A DNA stretch of 64,000 nt, taken from NCBI RefSeq assembly GCF_003121295.1, contig NZ_PHNC01000004.1, positions 124,010 through 188,009 of the forward strand, in the 5' to 3' direction. The notes under the pieces were generated by a model, which saw only the letters and a list, made by a program, of their open reading frames with translations, did not search any database and was not told the origin of the DNA. A program made the position numbers and the translations under genes. The stretch is from Streptomyces orinoci. GTDB lineage: Bacteria; Actinomycetota; Actinomycetes; Streptomycetales; Streptomycetaceae. Of this stretch, positions 1 to 8,725 are shown piece by piece; the first letter of the stretch is position 1, and the number at the start of each line of letters is the position of its first letter.

Positions 1-575
1 GCAGCAGGAGCGGGCGGGGCCGGGGGTATGGGGGCGGCCACCGGGGCGGGTTCCCCCGCCGGTTCCCCCGCCGGTTCCTCCACCGTGACACCGAAGTCCG
101 TGGCGATACCGGCCAGACCGTTGGCATAGCCCTGCCCCACCGCGCGCAGCTTCCACGCCCCCGCGCGCCGGTAGAGCTCCACCACCACCAGGGCCGTCTC
201 GGTGCCCAGCCGCGGCGGGGTGAAGGTGGCCAGCACGGCGCCGGTGGCGGTGTCCCGGACGGTCGCGGTGGGCTCCGTGCCCGCGAAGTTGCCGCCAGGG
301 CCGTCCAGGCTGGCGGTGACCACCACCTTGTCGATGGCGGCGGGCACGGCCGCGGTGTCCACACTGATCGCATCCGGGACACCGGCGGACGCCGAGCGGT
401 GGGCCACCCCCGGCCCGTTGGGCTGGTTGTAGAAGACGAAGTCGTCGTCGGAGCGCACCTTGCCGTCGGCGGTGAGCAACAGGCCCGATACGTCGAGCCG
501 CACAGGGGCGGTGACGTCCACCGTCACACAGGTGGCGGGAAGCGGGATATTCGAGCCGGGTGTCATAGCGGTCAT
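1..575 (-). CDS. TerD-family protein, 3' end cut by window edge
   Basis: The visible 191 codons begin with ATG at 575 and stay open to the left edge. The text shows the TerD signature: a hydrophobic N-terminal strand, then LLLTADGKVRSDDDFVFYNQ, later DTAAVPAAIDKVVVTASLDG and ETALVVVELYRRAG.WKLRAVGQGY. TerD proteins are calcium-binding, linked to tellurite and general stress tolerance and common in multiple copies in Streptomyces. After the TerD core the protein runs into a Pro/Ala linker with a three-fold GEPA repeat (about 51-80), so a second domain may follow outside the window. A strong hairpin (629-688) separates it from the response regulator upstream, so it probably has its own promoter. 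Confidence 0.88.
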   Translation of the reverse strand, partial: MTAMTPGSNIPLPATCVTVDVTAPVRLDVSGLLLTADGKVRSDDDFVFYNQPNGPGVAHRSASAGVPDAISVDTAAVPAAIDKVVVTASLDGPGGNFAGTEPTATVRDTATGAVLATFTPPRLGTETALVVVELYRRAGAWKLRAVGQGYANGLAGIATDFGVTVEEPAGEPAGEPAPVAAPIPPAPPAPA

Positions 576-628
576 GCCCCGGGTAACGCATGGCTCCCCT
601 TTACGGTTCCATGACCCTACGCGCCGCG

Positions 629-688
629 CTCGGCGCCGGATTTCCTTTGCGGTTCGGTGCGAAGCGGCAAAGGAAATCCGACGCCGAG
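629..688. terminator. Long hairpin downstream of the response regulator
   Basis: Two arms of 22 bases (629-650 and 667-688) are inverted copies with a single mismatch, around a 16-base loop. The core arm is GGATTTCCTTTGC. It begins 2 bases after the response regulator stop on the minus strand, so it should end the histidine kinase operon. A related hairpin lies at 35142-35183. Confidence 0.8.
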
Positions 689-690
689 TG

Positions 691-1374
691 TCAGGACACC
701 GGCTTGGGAGTGATGAAACCGCAGTCGTAGGCGGCGATCACCGCCTGGGTGCGGTCGCGTACGCCCAGTTTGGCGAGCACCCCGGCGACATAGGTCTTGA
801 CCGTGGCCGCGCCCAGGAAGAGCCGTTCGGCGATCTCCGCGTTGGACAGGCCCAGGGCCATCAGCCGCAGTACCTCCGCCTCCCGCTCCGACAGCCTGGC
901 GCGGAGTTCCGCGGCGCGGGCGTCGGTGGCGCGGCGGCCGGCGTGGGCGGCGGCCAGGTTGCGTACCGCGGCGGGGAAGAGCAGCGAGTCGCTGCGGGCC
1001 ACCAGGCGTACCGCATGCACCAGTTCGGCCGGTTCGGCGCGTTTGAGGAGGAAGCCGGAGGCGCCCGCGTGCAGGGCCTCATAGACATAGCTGTCGTTCT
1101 CGAAGGTGGTGACCACGATGACGCGCGGCGGCCGGTCCATGGTGGCCAGGATCTGCTCGGTGGCCCGGATGCCGTCCACATCGGGCATCCGTACGTCCAT
1201 CAGCACGATGTCCGGCCGGAGTTGGCGGGTGACGGAGACCGCCTCGGCGCCGGTGGCCGCCTCGCCGACGACCTCCAGCCCCTCCTCTGCGCCGAGGATG
1301 ACACGCAGCGCGGTGCGGATCATCCGCTCGTCGTCGGCCAGGACGATACGCAGGGCGGAGTCGGAGCCGGTCAT
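691..1374 (-). CDS. NarL/LuxR-family response regulator
   Basis: This 227-residue protein has an N-terminal receiver domain (acidic pair DD near residue 14, phospho-acceptor Asp in DIVLMDVRMP, Lys in the FLLKRAEP segment) and a C-terminal LuxR helix-turn-helix (LSEREAEVLRLMALGLSNAEIAERLFLGAATVKTYV in outline). It is the DNA-binding partner of the kinase just upstream: its ATG at 1374 overlaps the kinase stop by 4 bases (ATGA), indicating translational coupling. Targets are unknown; autoregulation is common for such pairs. A 22-base-pair hairpin follows its stop codon. Confidence 0.95.
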   Translation of the reverse strand: MTGSDSALRIVLADDERMIRTALRVILGAEEGLEVVGEAATGAEAVSVTRQLRPDIVLMDVRMPDVDGIRATEQILATMDRPPRVIVVTTFENDSYVYEALHAGASGFLLKRAEPAELVHAVRLVARSDSLLFPAAVRNLAAAHAGRRATDARAAELRARLSEREAEVLRLMALGLSNAEIAERLFLGAATVKTYVAGVLAKLGVRDRTQAVIAAYDCGFITPKPVS

Positions 1375-2618
1375 CGGGTGGTTCCCTTCAGGGGCAGGTG
1401 GACGGTCAGCTGCCAGGTGTCGTCCCGTTGGCCCGCGGTGCTGCTTCCGCGCAGCAGGGTGGCGCGTTCGGCTATGCCCGCCAGGCCCCGGCCGCCGCCC
1501 TGGCGGCGGTGGCCGGGGCCCGGGGTGAGGGGATTGCGCACGGTGACCTCCAAGTTGTCGTCGTCCATGTCGATCCGCAGTTCCACCGGCACCGGGCCGG
1601 CATGGCGCAGGGCGTTGCCCAGCCCCTCCTGGACGATCCGGTACGCCTCCCGGGAGACCACCGGCGGCAGCCGGTCCAGGGGCCGGCCGGTGGTGGTGAG
1701 GGTGACCGTGCTCCCGGCCGCGCGGGTACGGGCCAGCAGGCCGTCCAGCTCGGCCAGGGTGGGGGCGGGGGCGGCGGAGGCGGGGCCGTCCTCGCGCAAC
1801 AGGCCCAGCACGGTGTCCAGTTCGCCGACCGCGTTCCGGGTGGTCTGCTCGATGGCGGCCAGCGCCTCGCGGGCGAAGGCCGGATCGGAGTCCAGGACAG
1901 TGCGGGCCGCGCTCGCCTGCAGCAGTACCGCGCTGAGCGCGTGTCCCACCGAGTCATGCAGCTCACGGGCCAGCCGGTTGCGCAGGGCCAGCTGGTGGGC
2001 GCGGTGTTCGGCCTCGGCCAGCCGGTCGGCGGCGCTGGGGCCGAGCAGCCGGGGCGCACAGCGGGCCAGTACGGTGCCGGCCGCCCAGGGGGCGGCGATC
2101 AGCAGTGCCAGCAGGGCCAGGCCGGACAGGGGTGCCAGCAGGGTCAGCCAGGGGCCCTGGGCCCAGTGCGCCCAGGGCATGGCGCGAAGGGTGTCACCAT
2201 GGCCGGTCAGCGGCAGGGCGATCAGTGCCACCGCACCCGGCGGCCCGGCCAGTGCCATACCGCTGACAATGCCGCCCAGGAGGACATGCAGGGTGAAGTA
2301 GAGCGCGGGCCGGGTCCGTTCGCCCCAGGTGTCGGCGGGGCCGGTGGCCAGTTCGCCGTCGGGTGCGGTCAACGCCCGGGCGGCGGTGGCCTCCAGCGGC
2401 CGGACCAATGGGAAGAGCAGTGCGGACAGAGCCGCCAGCGGGACGGCCACCAGCAGGGCGGAGAGCTGGAAGACGGCGGTGCCCAGGAGCCCGGTGCCGG
2501 GCGCCAGTGCGAAGGACAGCAGGACCGTGGCCAGGAGGTAGTAGGGCATCAACAGGGCGCCGCCCAGGAGGAGATGCACCCAGCGCAGCCGGGCCTGTGA
2601 CCCCAGTATGGCCCTCAC
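1371..2618 (-). CDS. Sensor histidine kinase, HisKA_3 type
   Basis: A 415-residue membrane kinase. The N-terminal half holds several hydrophobic segments; the dimerisation domain shows the phospho-acceptor His in RELHDSVGHALS; the C-terminal HATPase has VQEGLGNALRHAGP (N box) and GGGRGLAGIAERA (G box). The GTG start at 2618 was chosen because it overlaps the upstream gene's stop (GTGA) and reads into a transmembrane segment; the longer open frame runs inside the neighbouring gene. It would phosphorylate the response regulator encoded immediately downstream. The signal sensed is not evident. Confidence 0.94.
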   Translation of the reverse strand: MRAILGSQARLRWVHLLLGGALLMPYYLLATVLLSFALAPGTGLLGTAVFQLSALLVAVPLAALSALLFPLVRPLEATAARALTAPDGELATGPADTWGERTRPALYFTLHVLLGGIVSGMALAGPPGAVALIALPLTGHGDTLRAMPWAHWAQGPWLTLLAPLSGLALLALLIAAPWAAGTVLARCAPRLLGPSAADRLAEAEHRAHQLALRNRLARELHDSVGHALSAVLLQASAARTVLDSDPAFAREALAAIEQTTRNAVGELDTVLGLLREDGPASAAPAPTLAELDGLLARTRAAGSTVTLTTTGRPLDRLPPVVSREAYRIVQEGLGNALRHAGPVPVELRIDMDDDNLEVTVRNPLTPGPGHRRQGGGRGLAGIAERATLLRGSSTAGQRDDTWQLTVHLPLKGTTR

Positions 2619-3592
2619 GGGGTACCGGCGGGGGTCGGGCGCCGGGCCAGGAAGGAGAAGAGGGCCCAGGCCAGCAGGAGTCCGATCAGCATCTGCACAG
2701 AGTAAGTGGCGATGGGAAGGGGGGTGATGATGTGGTCCTTGGAAGGGGAGGTGACGAGGGTGGAGAGGAGCATCCAGGCACCCCAGCAGCTGAGCGCGGC
2801 CGATCCGATGCCGGTCAGCAGCAGCGGCAGGCGCAGCGGAAGGTACCTGCCCCGGAGGAGCAGCAGCACACCGGCCAAGGTCAGGGCGGAGAACAGCACA
2901 TAGCCCGACTCCACGATGGTGAAGTCGGTGCCGCGGGCCGCGGACGGGAGGCCGGTGCGCAGCCCGCAGGCCCACAGCAGATGGACGGTGGCGGGCAGCA
3001 GGGTCAGCAGGCCGGCGGTGCGGAAGGCGGCCAACTGCGCCGCGGAGGGCGGGAGTCGGTCCGGTGCGCCGATGGGGCCTCGCCAGAGCCGGCCCCAGCG
3101 GTCGCGGGCGTAGCGGAGGAACAGGGTGCCCAGGGTGAGGCCCTGGATGATGAATCCGGTGTAGACCACCGTGAACACCCAGTCGTCCAGGAACGGTTGG
3201 CCGGAGGCATGGGCGGGGGTGGCCAGGCCCAGGGCGCGGGCGAGCAGTTGTACCGGGAAGCCGTACATGATCTGGGCCAGCAGGCCCACCGCGTTCCACA
3301 TGGGCAGCAGAAGCAGCCAGGCGGGCACCCGGCGGCCCCAGGGGCGGGTGAGCAGCAGGGCGAGCACCACCACACAGGCGTCCATCAGCACCGTCACCGC
3401 GTTGCCGTAGACCATCACCGTACGGTTGGTGCGCAGCGGGCTGCCCGGCGGGACGCCGACCCGGCTGCCGCAGATCCAGGCGAGCTTGAGCACCAGGTAG
3501 GGGACACAGGCGGCGGTGGCCACGGCCCGCAGGACGGCGAGCGGCGAGGGGCGGGCGGATACCCGGGGGGTCAGGGGCAGCGGACGGTTCAT
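2615..3592 (-). CDS. Multi-pass membrane protein of a two-component operon
   Basis: A 325-residue protein with about eight hydrophobic helices and no recognised catalytic motif. It is the first gene of a three-gene operon with the histidine kinase and response regulator, joined to the kinase by a 4-base GTGA overlap, so it may sense or be controlled with them. Three-gene sets of this kind (unknown integral membrane protein plus NarL-type pair) recur in Streptomyces. I do not recognise a transport or enzyme family. Confidence 0.85.
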   Translation of the reverse strand: MNRPLPLTPRVSARPSPLAVLRAVATAACVPYLVLKLAWICGSRVGVPPGSPLRTNRTVMVYGNAVTVLMDACVVVLALLLTRPWGRRVPAWLLLLPMWNAVGLLAQIMYGFPVQLLARALGLATPAHASGQPFLDDWVFTVVYTGFIIQGLTLGTLFLRYARDRWGRLWRGPIGAPDRLPPSAAQLAAFRTAGLLTLLPATVHLLWACGLRTGLPSAARGTDFTIVESGYVLFSALTLAGVLLLLRGRYLPLRLPLLLTGIGSAALSCWGAWMLLSTLVTSPSKDHIITPLPIATYSVQMLIGLLLAWALFSFLARRPTPAGTP

Positions 3593-3708
3593 GGCAGCAG
3601 CCTCGCCCGGCCGGGCGGCCGGCCGCTTCGGCCGTGCAGAGGAGCGGCCTCCGCCGTGCGGTGGAGGCGGGTCCGGCTATGGACGAACGGCGGGTGATGG
3701 GCCATTAA

Positions 3709-3722
3709 TGATCACGTGACCA
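3709..3722. promoter_or_regulatory. Near-palindrome over the methyltransferase start
   Basis: TGATCACGTGACCA reads almost the same on both strands (two mismatches around a CACGTG core) and covers the GTG start of the methyltransferase in the divergent region between it and the membrane protein operon. It could be an operator for a repressor, but no regulator gene adjoins it. Confidence 0.35.
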
Positions 3723-4825
3723 CCAGTGATGCTTCTCATCCTCACCGGCAAACGGATCCCGGCCGTCAGGGTTCCCGTTCCGCAGCGCAGGACCGTCCTC
3801 CGGTGTCGGGCGCACCCGTCGGGGTGGACGGGATACTGCGCCTCGCCATGGGCTTCCAGGCATCGAAGGTGCTGCTCACGGCAGTCCGGCTGGGGCTGTT
3901 CACCGAGCTCGCCGAAAAGCCGCTGGACTGCGAGGAGTTGCGCACCCGGCTCGGTCTGCACCCCCGCGCCGCCCGCGACTTCTTCGATGCCCTGGTGGCG
4001 CTGGGCCTGCTGGAGCGTTCCGGCGATCCCGAGGGTGTCTATGCCAACACCCCCACCACGGACCGTTATCTGGACCGCGCCAAGGACACCTATCTCGGTG
4101 GATTCCTGGAGATGGCGGACAGCAGACTCTATGGGTTCTGGGCGTCGCTGGGGGAGGGGCTGCGCACGGGCAGGCCGCAGAACGAGATATCGGACGGCGG
4201 CGGGCTCTTTGACACCATCTACCGGGATCCCGCCCGGCTGGCCGGGTTCCAGCGGGCCATGACCGGGCTGTCGCTGCGTTCCGCGCACGCCCTGGCCGAG
4301 GCGCTGGACTGGACGGCGTACCGCACCGTCGCCGACATCGGCTGTGCCGAGGGCGCGCTGCTCAGCCATCTGCTGCACCGGCACCCGCACTTGCGCGGCA
4401 CCGGCTTCGACCTGCCCGCCGTGCGGGACAGCTTTGCGGACCATCTGCGCCGGCACGGCCCGGCGGGCCGGCTGTCCTTCGCGGCCGGTGACTTTCTCAC
4501 CGGGCCGCTGCCCCGGGCCGAGGTGCTGCTCTTCGGCCACATCCTGCACAACTGGGACCTGCCCACCAAGCGGATGCTGCTGGCCAAGGCGTACCGCAGC
4601 CTGCCCGAGGGCGGCATTGTGGTGATCTACGAGAGCCTGATCGACGATGACCGGCGGGAGAATGCGACGGGGCTGCTGATGAGCCTGAACATGCTGATCG
4701 AGACGCCGGGCGGCTTTGACTACACCGGGGCCGACTGCCGGGCCTGGCTGGCCGAGGCGGGGTTCCGGGAGAGCCGGGTGCAGCATCTGGCGGGCGCGGA
4801 GTCCATGGTCGTCGGCCGTAAGTGA
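3716..4825 (+). CDS. SAM-dependent O-methyltransferase with dimerisation domain
   Basis: A 369-residue protein of the Methyltransf_2 (hydroxyindole/plant O-methyltransferase-like) type. Residues about 40-120 form the winged-helix dimerisation domain (GFQASKVLLTAVRLGLF, LGLHPRAARDFFDAL). The catalytic domain shows SAM motif VADIGCAEGALL near residue 205, the acidic GTGFDLPAV loop, and the HILHNWD segment carrying the usual catalytic-base His. Such enzymes methylate small phenolic or polyketide substrates. It overlaps the downstream amidohydrolase frame, suggesting co-transcription. The GTG at 3716 sits inside a near-palindrome (3709-3722), so a later start cannot be excluded. Confidence 0.9.
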   Translation: MTTSDASHPHRQTDPGRQGSRSAAQDRPPVSGAPVGVDGILRLAMGFQASKVLLTAVRLGLFTELAEKPLDCEELRTRLGLHPRAARDFFDALVALGLLERSGDPEGVYANTPTTDRYLDRAKDTYLGGFLEMADSRLYGFWASLGEGLRTGRPQNEISDGGGLFDTIYRDPARLAGFQRAMTGLSLRSAHALAEALDWTAYRTVADIGCAEGALLSHLLHRHPHLRGTGFDLPAVRDSFADHLRRHGPAGRLSFAAGDFLTGPLPRAEVLLFGHILHNWDLPTKRMLLAKAYRSLPEGGIVVIYESLIDDDRRENATGLLMSLNMLIETPGGFDYTGADCRAWLAEAGFRESRVQHLAGAESMVVGRK

Positions 4826-4866
4826 CACTGGTCGCAGGGCCACCAGCGAGGAGAGCGGGAGAGCGA

Positions 4867-5955
4867 GTGACGGGCGAGGTGCTGCGGATCAAGGGCCGGG
4901 TGCTCATCGGGCCGGAGGAGGTACGGGACGAGGCGTGGGTGGTCGGCGGACGGCTCACCTTCGACCCGCCGGCGGGGGCGCGCCAGGTGACCACCGTCGA
5001 GGGCTGGGCGCTGCCCGGTCTGGTGGACGCGCACTGCCATGTGGGTCTGGACGCCCATGGGGCGGTGGACCGGGACACCACCGAGAAGCAGGCGCTGACC
5101 GAACGGCACGCGGGGGCACTGCTGCTGAGGGATGCGGGCTCGCCCTCGGACACCCGCTGGATCGACGACCGGGAGGATCTGCCGCGGATCATCCGGGCGG
5201 GCCGGCATATCGCCCGTACCAAGCGCTATATCCGCAACTACGCCCATGAGATCGAGCCGGAGGATCTGGTGGCCTATGTGGCGCGCGAGGCGCGCCGGGG
5301 CGATGGCTGGGTCAAGCTGGTGGGTGACTGGCTCGACCGGGAGACCGGCGATCTGTCCTTTGTCTGGCCCCGGGGCGCGGTGGAGGCGGCCATCGCGGAG
5401 GCGCACCGGCTGGGGGCGCGGGTGACCGCGCACTGCTTCGCCGAGGAGTCGCTGGCGCCGCTGGCCGAGGCGGGGATCGACTGTGTGGAGCACGCCACCG
5501 GGCTGACCGAGGAGACCATTCCGCTCTTCGCCGAGCGGGGGATAGCCATTGTGCCGACCCTGGTCAATATCGGCACCTTCCCGGAGCTCGCCGCCCGCGG
5601 GGAGGGCAAGTTCCCGCGCTGGGCGGAGCATATGCGCTCGCTGCACGCCCGGCGCTATGCGACGGTGGGCGCCGCCTATGACGCCGGGATCGAGGTCTAT
5701 GTCGGTACCGACGCGGGCGGTTCGCTGGCCCATGGCCTGGTGGCGCGGGAGGTGGCGGAGCTGGTCAAGGCGGGGCTGCCGGCCAACGCCGCGCTCCGGG
5801 CCGCCTCCTGGGGCGCCCGGCGGTGGCTGGGCCGCCCGGGGCTGGAGGAGGGCGCCCCGGCGGACCTGGTGGTCTACGGCGAGGACCCGCGGGCGGATGT
5901 CCGGGTGCTGGGCGCACCGCGACGGGTCATTCTCCGGGGACGTGTGGTGAGTTGA
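4867..5955 (+). CDS. Amidohydrolase (imidazolonepropionase-like, metal-dependent)
   Basis: About 362 residues. Motifs: GLVDAHCHVGLD (metal-binding HxH), a Lys in GDGWVKLVGDW (candidate carbamylated Lys), TAHCFAEE, DCVEHATG, and the late Asp in YVGTDAGG, followed by the usual C-terminal ADLVVYGEDPR beta-sandwich. This is the standard TIM-barrel amidohydrolase layout for cyclic amide or peptide substrates; the substrate is unknown. GTG 4867 was chosen over GTG 4822 (which overlaps the methyltransferase stop) because GAGGAGAG precedes it. It is the second gene of a likely two-gene operon with the methyltransferase. Confidence 0.9.
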   Translation: MTGEVLRIKGRVLIGPEEVRDEAWVVGGRLTFDPPAGARQVTTVEGWALPGLVDAHCHVGLDAHGAVDRDTTEKQALTERHAGALLLRDAGSPSDTRWIDDREDLPRIIRAGRHIARTKRYIRNYAHEIEPEDLVAYVAREARRGDGWVKLVGDWLDRETGDLSFVWPRGAVEAAIAEAHRLGARVTAHCFAEESLAPLAEAGIDCVEHATGLTEETIPLFAERGIAIVPTLVNIGTFPELAARGEGKFPRWAEHMRSLHARRYATVGAAYDAGIEVYVGTDAGGSLAHGLVAREVAELVKAGLPANAALRAASWGARRWLGRPGLEEGAPADLVVYGEDPRADVRVLGAPRRVILRGRVVS

Positions 5956-5996
5956 GCGACTGCTGAATCGAATGCGGTGCCGAATCCCCCTCTTTG

Positions 5997-6031
5997 GAGT
6001 GAACTGACGCTGGTTCAGGGGTAGTTCACTC
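5997..6031. promoter_or_regulatory. 9-bp inverted repeat upstream of the LAQTG protein
   Basis: GAGTGAACT (5997-6005) and AGTTCACTC (6023-6031) are a perfect inverted pair 17 bases apart, about 100 bases before the start of the cell-wall anchored protein. The geometry suits a dimeric regulator or a stem-loop; no regulator gene is adjacent. Confidence 0.45.
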
Positions 6032-6129
6032 TTCCGTGGCCGACCATTGCGTGGTCGATGCCGGCGGCGCGCGATGTCCCCCATGGGCGCGCCGGCGGCT
6101 CCTTTCTCCATGTAAGGGTTCCCACACAC

Positions 6130-7050
6130 GTGTTCAGCACCAGCAATGCCTCCTTCGGCATGCCCGTACGCGCTCTCACCGCCCTCGGTACCGTGGGCGC
6201 GCTTGCCCTGGGCACCGCCCCCGCCGCCCATGCCACGGGCGAGCGCGGACGCTCCGGCGCGGTCGTCCTGCGCACCGGGCTCGATGTCGCCCTGCTCGGC
6301 CGGTCCGTCCATGTCCCGCTGAACGCCTCGCTCAACGAGGTGAGCGCGCCCGCCAGTGGTGAGCGCAAGGCCCTGTCCGTCACCCTGGACGGTGCCCAGC
6401 AGGGCCGCCCCATCGAGGTGTTGCGCGCCGACGCCGCCACCGCCCGGGCCACCGCCGACGCGCACTCCGCCCGGGGCTATGCCAACCTGGTGCACGCCAG
6501 GGTGCATCTGCCCGGGCTGCCGCTGCTCTCCCTGATCGAGGTGGACCAGGTCACCTCGGAGGCGGACTGCCGGGCGGGCCACCAGCCGGCCGCCCACTCC
6601 CAACTGCCCGGCTCGGTCACCGTCCTGGGCAAGAAGGTCACCGTCGGCGCCAATGGCACCACCAAGGTGGACGTACCCGCCGTCGGCGAGGTCCGGCTGG
6701 ACCTCGCCAGGACCGCCACCACCTCCCGCACCGCCGCCGCCACCGCGCTCGAGCTCTCCGTCTCGGTCAACCCCTTGAAGCTGGGCGTGGCCGAGGTCCA
6801 TGGCACGGTGACCCTGGCCCGGGCGACCTGCGAGTCACCGGCCGCCCCGGCCGCCAAAACCGGCTCCTCCGACACCAGGGGCACCCAGCTCAAGCCGCAG
6901 ACCGTCGCCGACAAGACCGTGCCCAAGAACCACCTGGCCCAGACCGGCGGCTCCTCCGCCACGCCCTGTATCGCCGCCGCGGCCGGGCTGTTGGTGGTGG
7001 GCGGCGGCGGTGCGCTGCTCGTCTCCCGGCGGCGGAGGGACGCGGCGTAA
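6130..7050 (+). CDS. LAxTG-anchored surface protein (SCO1860-like)
   Basis: A 306-residue exported protein. It starts with a signal peptide (VRALTALGTVGALALG then AHA cleavage region), has an Ala/Val-rich beta-type ectodomain with a C..C pair, and ends with LAQTGG, a hydrophobic helix and RRRR. This is a class E sortase signal (LAxTG), so the protein is probably linked covalently to peptidoglycan. GTG 6130 is chosen because an AAGGG lies upstream and the remainder gives a normal signal peptide. From memory this matches the Streptomyces SCO1860 family, of unknown function, which also neighbours the cobalamin genes in S. coelicolor. Confidence 0.9.
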   Translation: MFSTSNASFGMPVRALTALGTVGALALGTAPAAHATGERGRSGAVVLRTGLDVALLGRSVHVPLNASLNEVSAPASGERKALSVTLDGAQQGRPIEVLRADAATARATADAHSARGYANLVHARVHLPGLPLLSLIEVDQVTSEADCRAGHQPAAHSQLPGSVTVLGKKVTVGANGTTKVDVPAVGEVRLDLARTATTSRTAAATALELSVSVNPLKLGVAEVHGTVTLARATCESPAAPAAKTGSSDTRGTQLKPQTVADKTVPKNHLAQTGGSSATPCIAAAAGLLVVGGGGALLVSRRRRDAA

Positions 7051-7110
7051 ACGTCGCTGGGGATGGGTGCGGCGAGTGTCCGGGAGACCGCGCGGCCCGG
7101 CCCGGCCGCC

Positions 7111-8199
7111 TCACCCGGCGGGCTCGCCACCGCCTGACGGGGCGGGGGAGGACATCGCCTTCGCCAGGGCTGCCGCGAACTTGTCCGTGGTGGCCCGGTC
7201 CCGTACCGCCAGCCGCAGATAGTCCGGGCCCAGGCCCGGGAAGGTGTCACCGCGCCGCACCGCGAAACCCAGGCCGCGCAGCCGCACCCGCACCGCGTCC
7301 GCGCCCGGCAGCCGGACCAGGACGAATGGCCCGGCCGCCGGGGTGTGGACGGTGAGGTCGCCGAACTCGCCCAGCCGTGCCACCAGATGCTCCCGCTCGG
7401 CCGCGATCCGGTGCGCGGCATGCGCCGCCTCGGCCAGCGCCCGGGGGCCGCTGCACGCCTCGGCGGCGGCCAGCGCGGGCGAGGACACCGGCCACAGCGG
7501 CTGCGCCCGCTCCAGCCGGGCGATGGTCCCGGGCGAGGCCAGCACATAGCCGATCCGCAGCCCGGCCAGCCCCCAGGTCTTGGTCAGCGAACGCAGCACC
7601 ACCAGGCCGGGCAGATCGGTCCGGGCCGCCAGCGACTCGCCCTCGCCCGGCACCGCGTCCATAAACGCCTCGTCCACTACCAGGGTCCGCCCCGGCCTGG
7701 CCAGCCGGGCCAGCGCGGTGGCCGGATGCAGCACGGAGGTGGGATTGGTGGGATTGCCGACCACCACCAGATCCGCGTCCCCCGGCACGGCCCGGGGGTC
7801 CAGCCGGAAGCCGTCCGCGGCATCGAGCAGCACCCGCTCCACCGGGTGCCCGGCATCCCGCAGGGCCGCCTCCGGCTCGGTGAACTGCGGATGTACCACC
7901 ACGGGCCGCCGGGCCGGAAGTGCCCGGGCGATCAGGACAAACGCCTCCGCCGCCCCGGCCGTCAGCAGCACCCGCTCCTCCGGCAGTCCATGCCGCGCCG
8001 CCACCGCCCGCCGCGCGGCCCGCCCGTCCGGATAGGCGGCCAGCCCGTCCAGCGACGCGGCTATCCGCTCGCGCAGCCACACCGGGGGTGTGCCCTGCCG
8101 CACATTGACCGCCAGATCGGCCAACTCGGCGCCCTTGCCGCGGACTTCGGCATCGCCATGGTGGCGCAGATCCAGGTCGGACTCGGTGGGTATCGCCAT
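7111..8199 (-). CDS. cobC: CobC/CobD-type PLP aminotransferase fold enzyme
   Basis: A 362-residue fold-type I PLP enzyme of the Rv2231c/CobC family (L-threonine-O-3-phosphate decarboxylase or histidinol-phosphate aminotransferase-like), which supplies the aminopropanol arm of cobalamin. Features: LTAGAAEAF (PLP phosphate contact), VVVGNPTNPTS, VVDEAFMD, and the PLP Lys in LRSLTKTWGLAGLRIG. It is transcribed with cobE, 65 bases upstream. Its stop faces the LAQTG gene stop in a convergent arrangement. Length is normal. Which reaction it catalyses rests on family and context. Confidence 0.9.
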   Translation of the reverse strand: MAIPTESDLDLRHHGDAEVRGKGAELADLAVNVRQGTPPVWLRERIAASLDGLAAYPDGRAARRAVAARHGLPEERVLLTAGAAEAFVLIARALPARRPVVVHPQFTEPEAALRDAGHPVERVLLDAADGFRLDPRAVPGDADLVVVGNPTNPTSVLHPATALARLARPGRTLVVDEAFMDAVPGEGESLAARTDLPGLVVLRSLTKTWGLAGLRIGYVLASPGTIARLERAQPLWPVSSPALAAAEACSGPRALAEAAHAAHRIAAEREHLVARLGEFGDLTVHTPAAGPFVLVRLPGADAVRVRLRGLGFAVRRGDTFPGLGPDYLRLAVRDRATTDKFAAALAKAMSSPAPSGGGEPAG

Positions 8200-8263
8200 G
8201 CTGGGGTCTTTCTCGGGCGGCGGCCGGACAGGGAAACGGTATCGGTCCGGGCCGGCCCGCCGC

Positions 8264-8650
8264 TCAGCCGGGCTCCCGGGCGATGGCGCAGGTGGCCCGG
8301 GGGGACTTCCGCTTCCCCACCACCAGCACGGCCCCGGCCCCCGCGGACCGCAGCGCCGCCGCCTCCGCCACGCTCCCGGTGCCCACGGCGGCCCGTGCCG
8401 TCGCCGACGGGTGCGGTACGGCCACCGAGTCCAGCTCCGCCGCCGGATACGCCCGCACCGGCACCCCCAGCTCCGCCGCCGCCGAGCGGAGGCCGGGCTC
8501 CCCGGCCTTGCCCTCCGCGGTCGCCAGGGCGGCGATCACGCCGGGTCCGGCGTCGGCGAGGGTCCGCCGGACAAGGTCCAGCACCTCCTCGGCGGTGACC
8601 CCCCGCCGGGCGCCGATGCCCAGGTGGAGGCGAAGGGGGCTGTGCTGCAA
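8264..8650 (-). CDS. cobE: Cobalamin protein CobE / CbiG C-terminal domain
   Basis: A 128-residue protein matching the CbiG_C/CobE domain: LHLGIGARRGVTAEEVLDL at the N-terminus, then VIAALATAEGKAGEPGL, VPVRAYPAAEL and VVGKRKSPRATCAIA. In aerobic cobalamin synthesis CobE is an accessory protein of the corrin-ring steps, and in CbiG the same domain belongs to the precorrin-5A hydrolase. TTG at 8650 is chosen because AAGGAG lies 7 bases upstream; the open frame upstream of it shows no homology-like sequence. It sits with cobC but far from its expected partners (cobJ, cobM, cobH), which are not in the window. Confidence 0.85.
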   Translation of the reverse strand: MQHSPLRLHLGIGARRGVTAEEVLDLVRRTLADAGPGVIAALATAEGKAGEPGLRSAAAELGVPVRAYPAAELDSVAVPHPSATARAAVGTGSVAEAAALRSAGAGAVLVVGKRKSPRATCAIAREPG

Positions 8651-8725
8651 TTCCGGGCTCCTTCGAGATGTACGCCGGGCAACCCTAAGGCCGGCCCTGC
8701 GCACGCCCCCAGCCGCATATGAGGG

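Noticed and set aside
460..2301. 613-codon plus-strand frame over the response regulator and kinase
   Set aside because: It is antisense to a clear kinase/regulator operon, has Arg/Pro/Gly-rich shadow composition and no domain.
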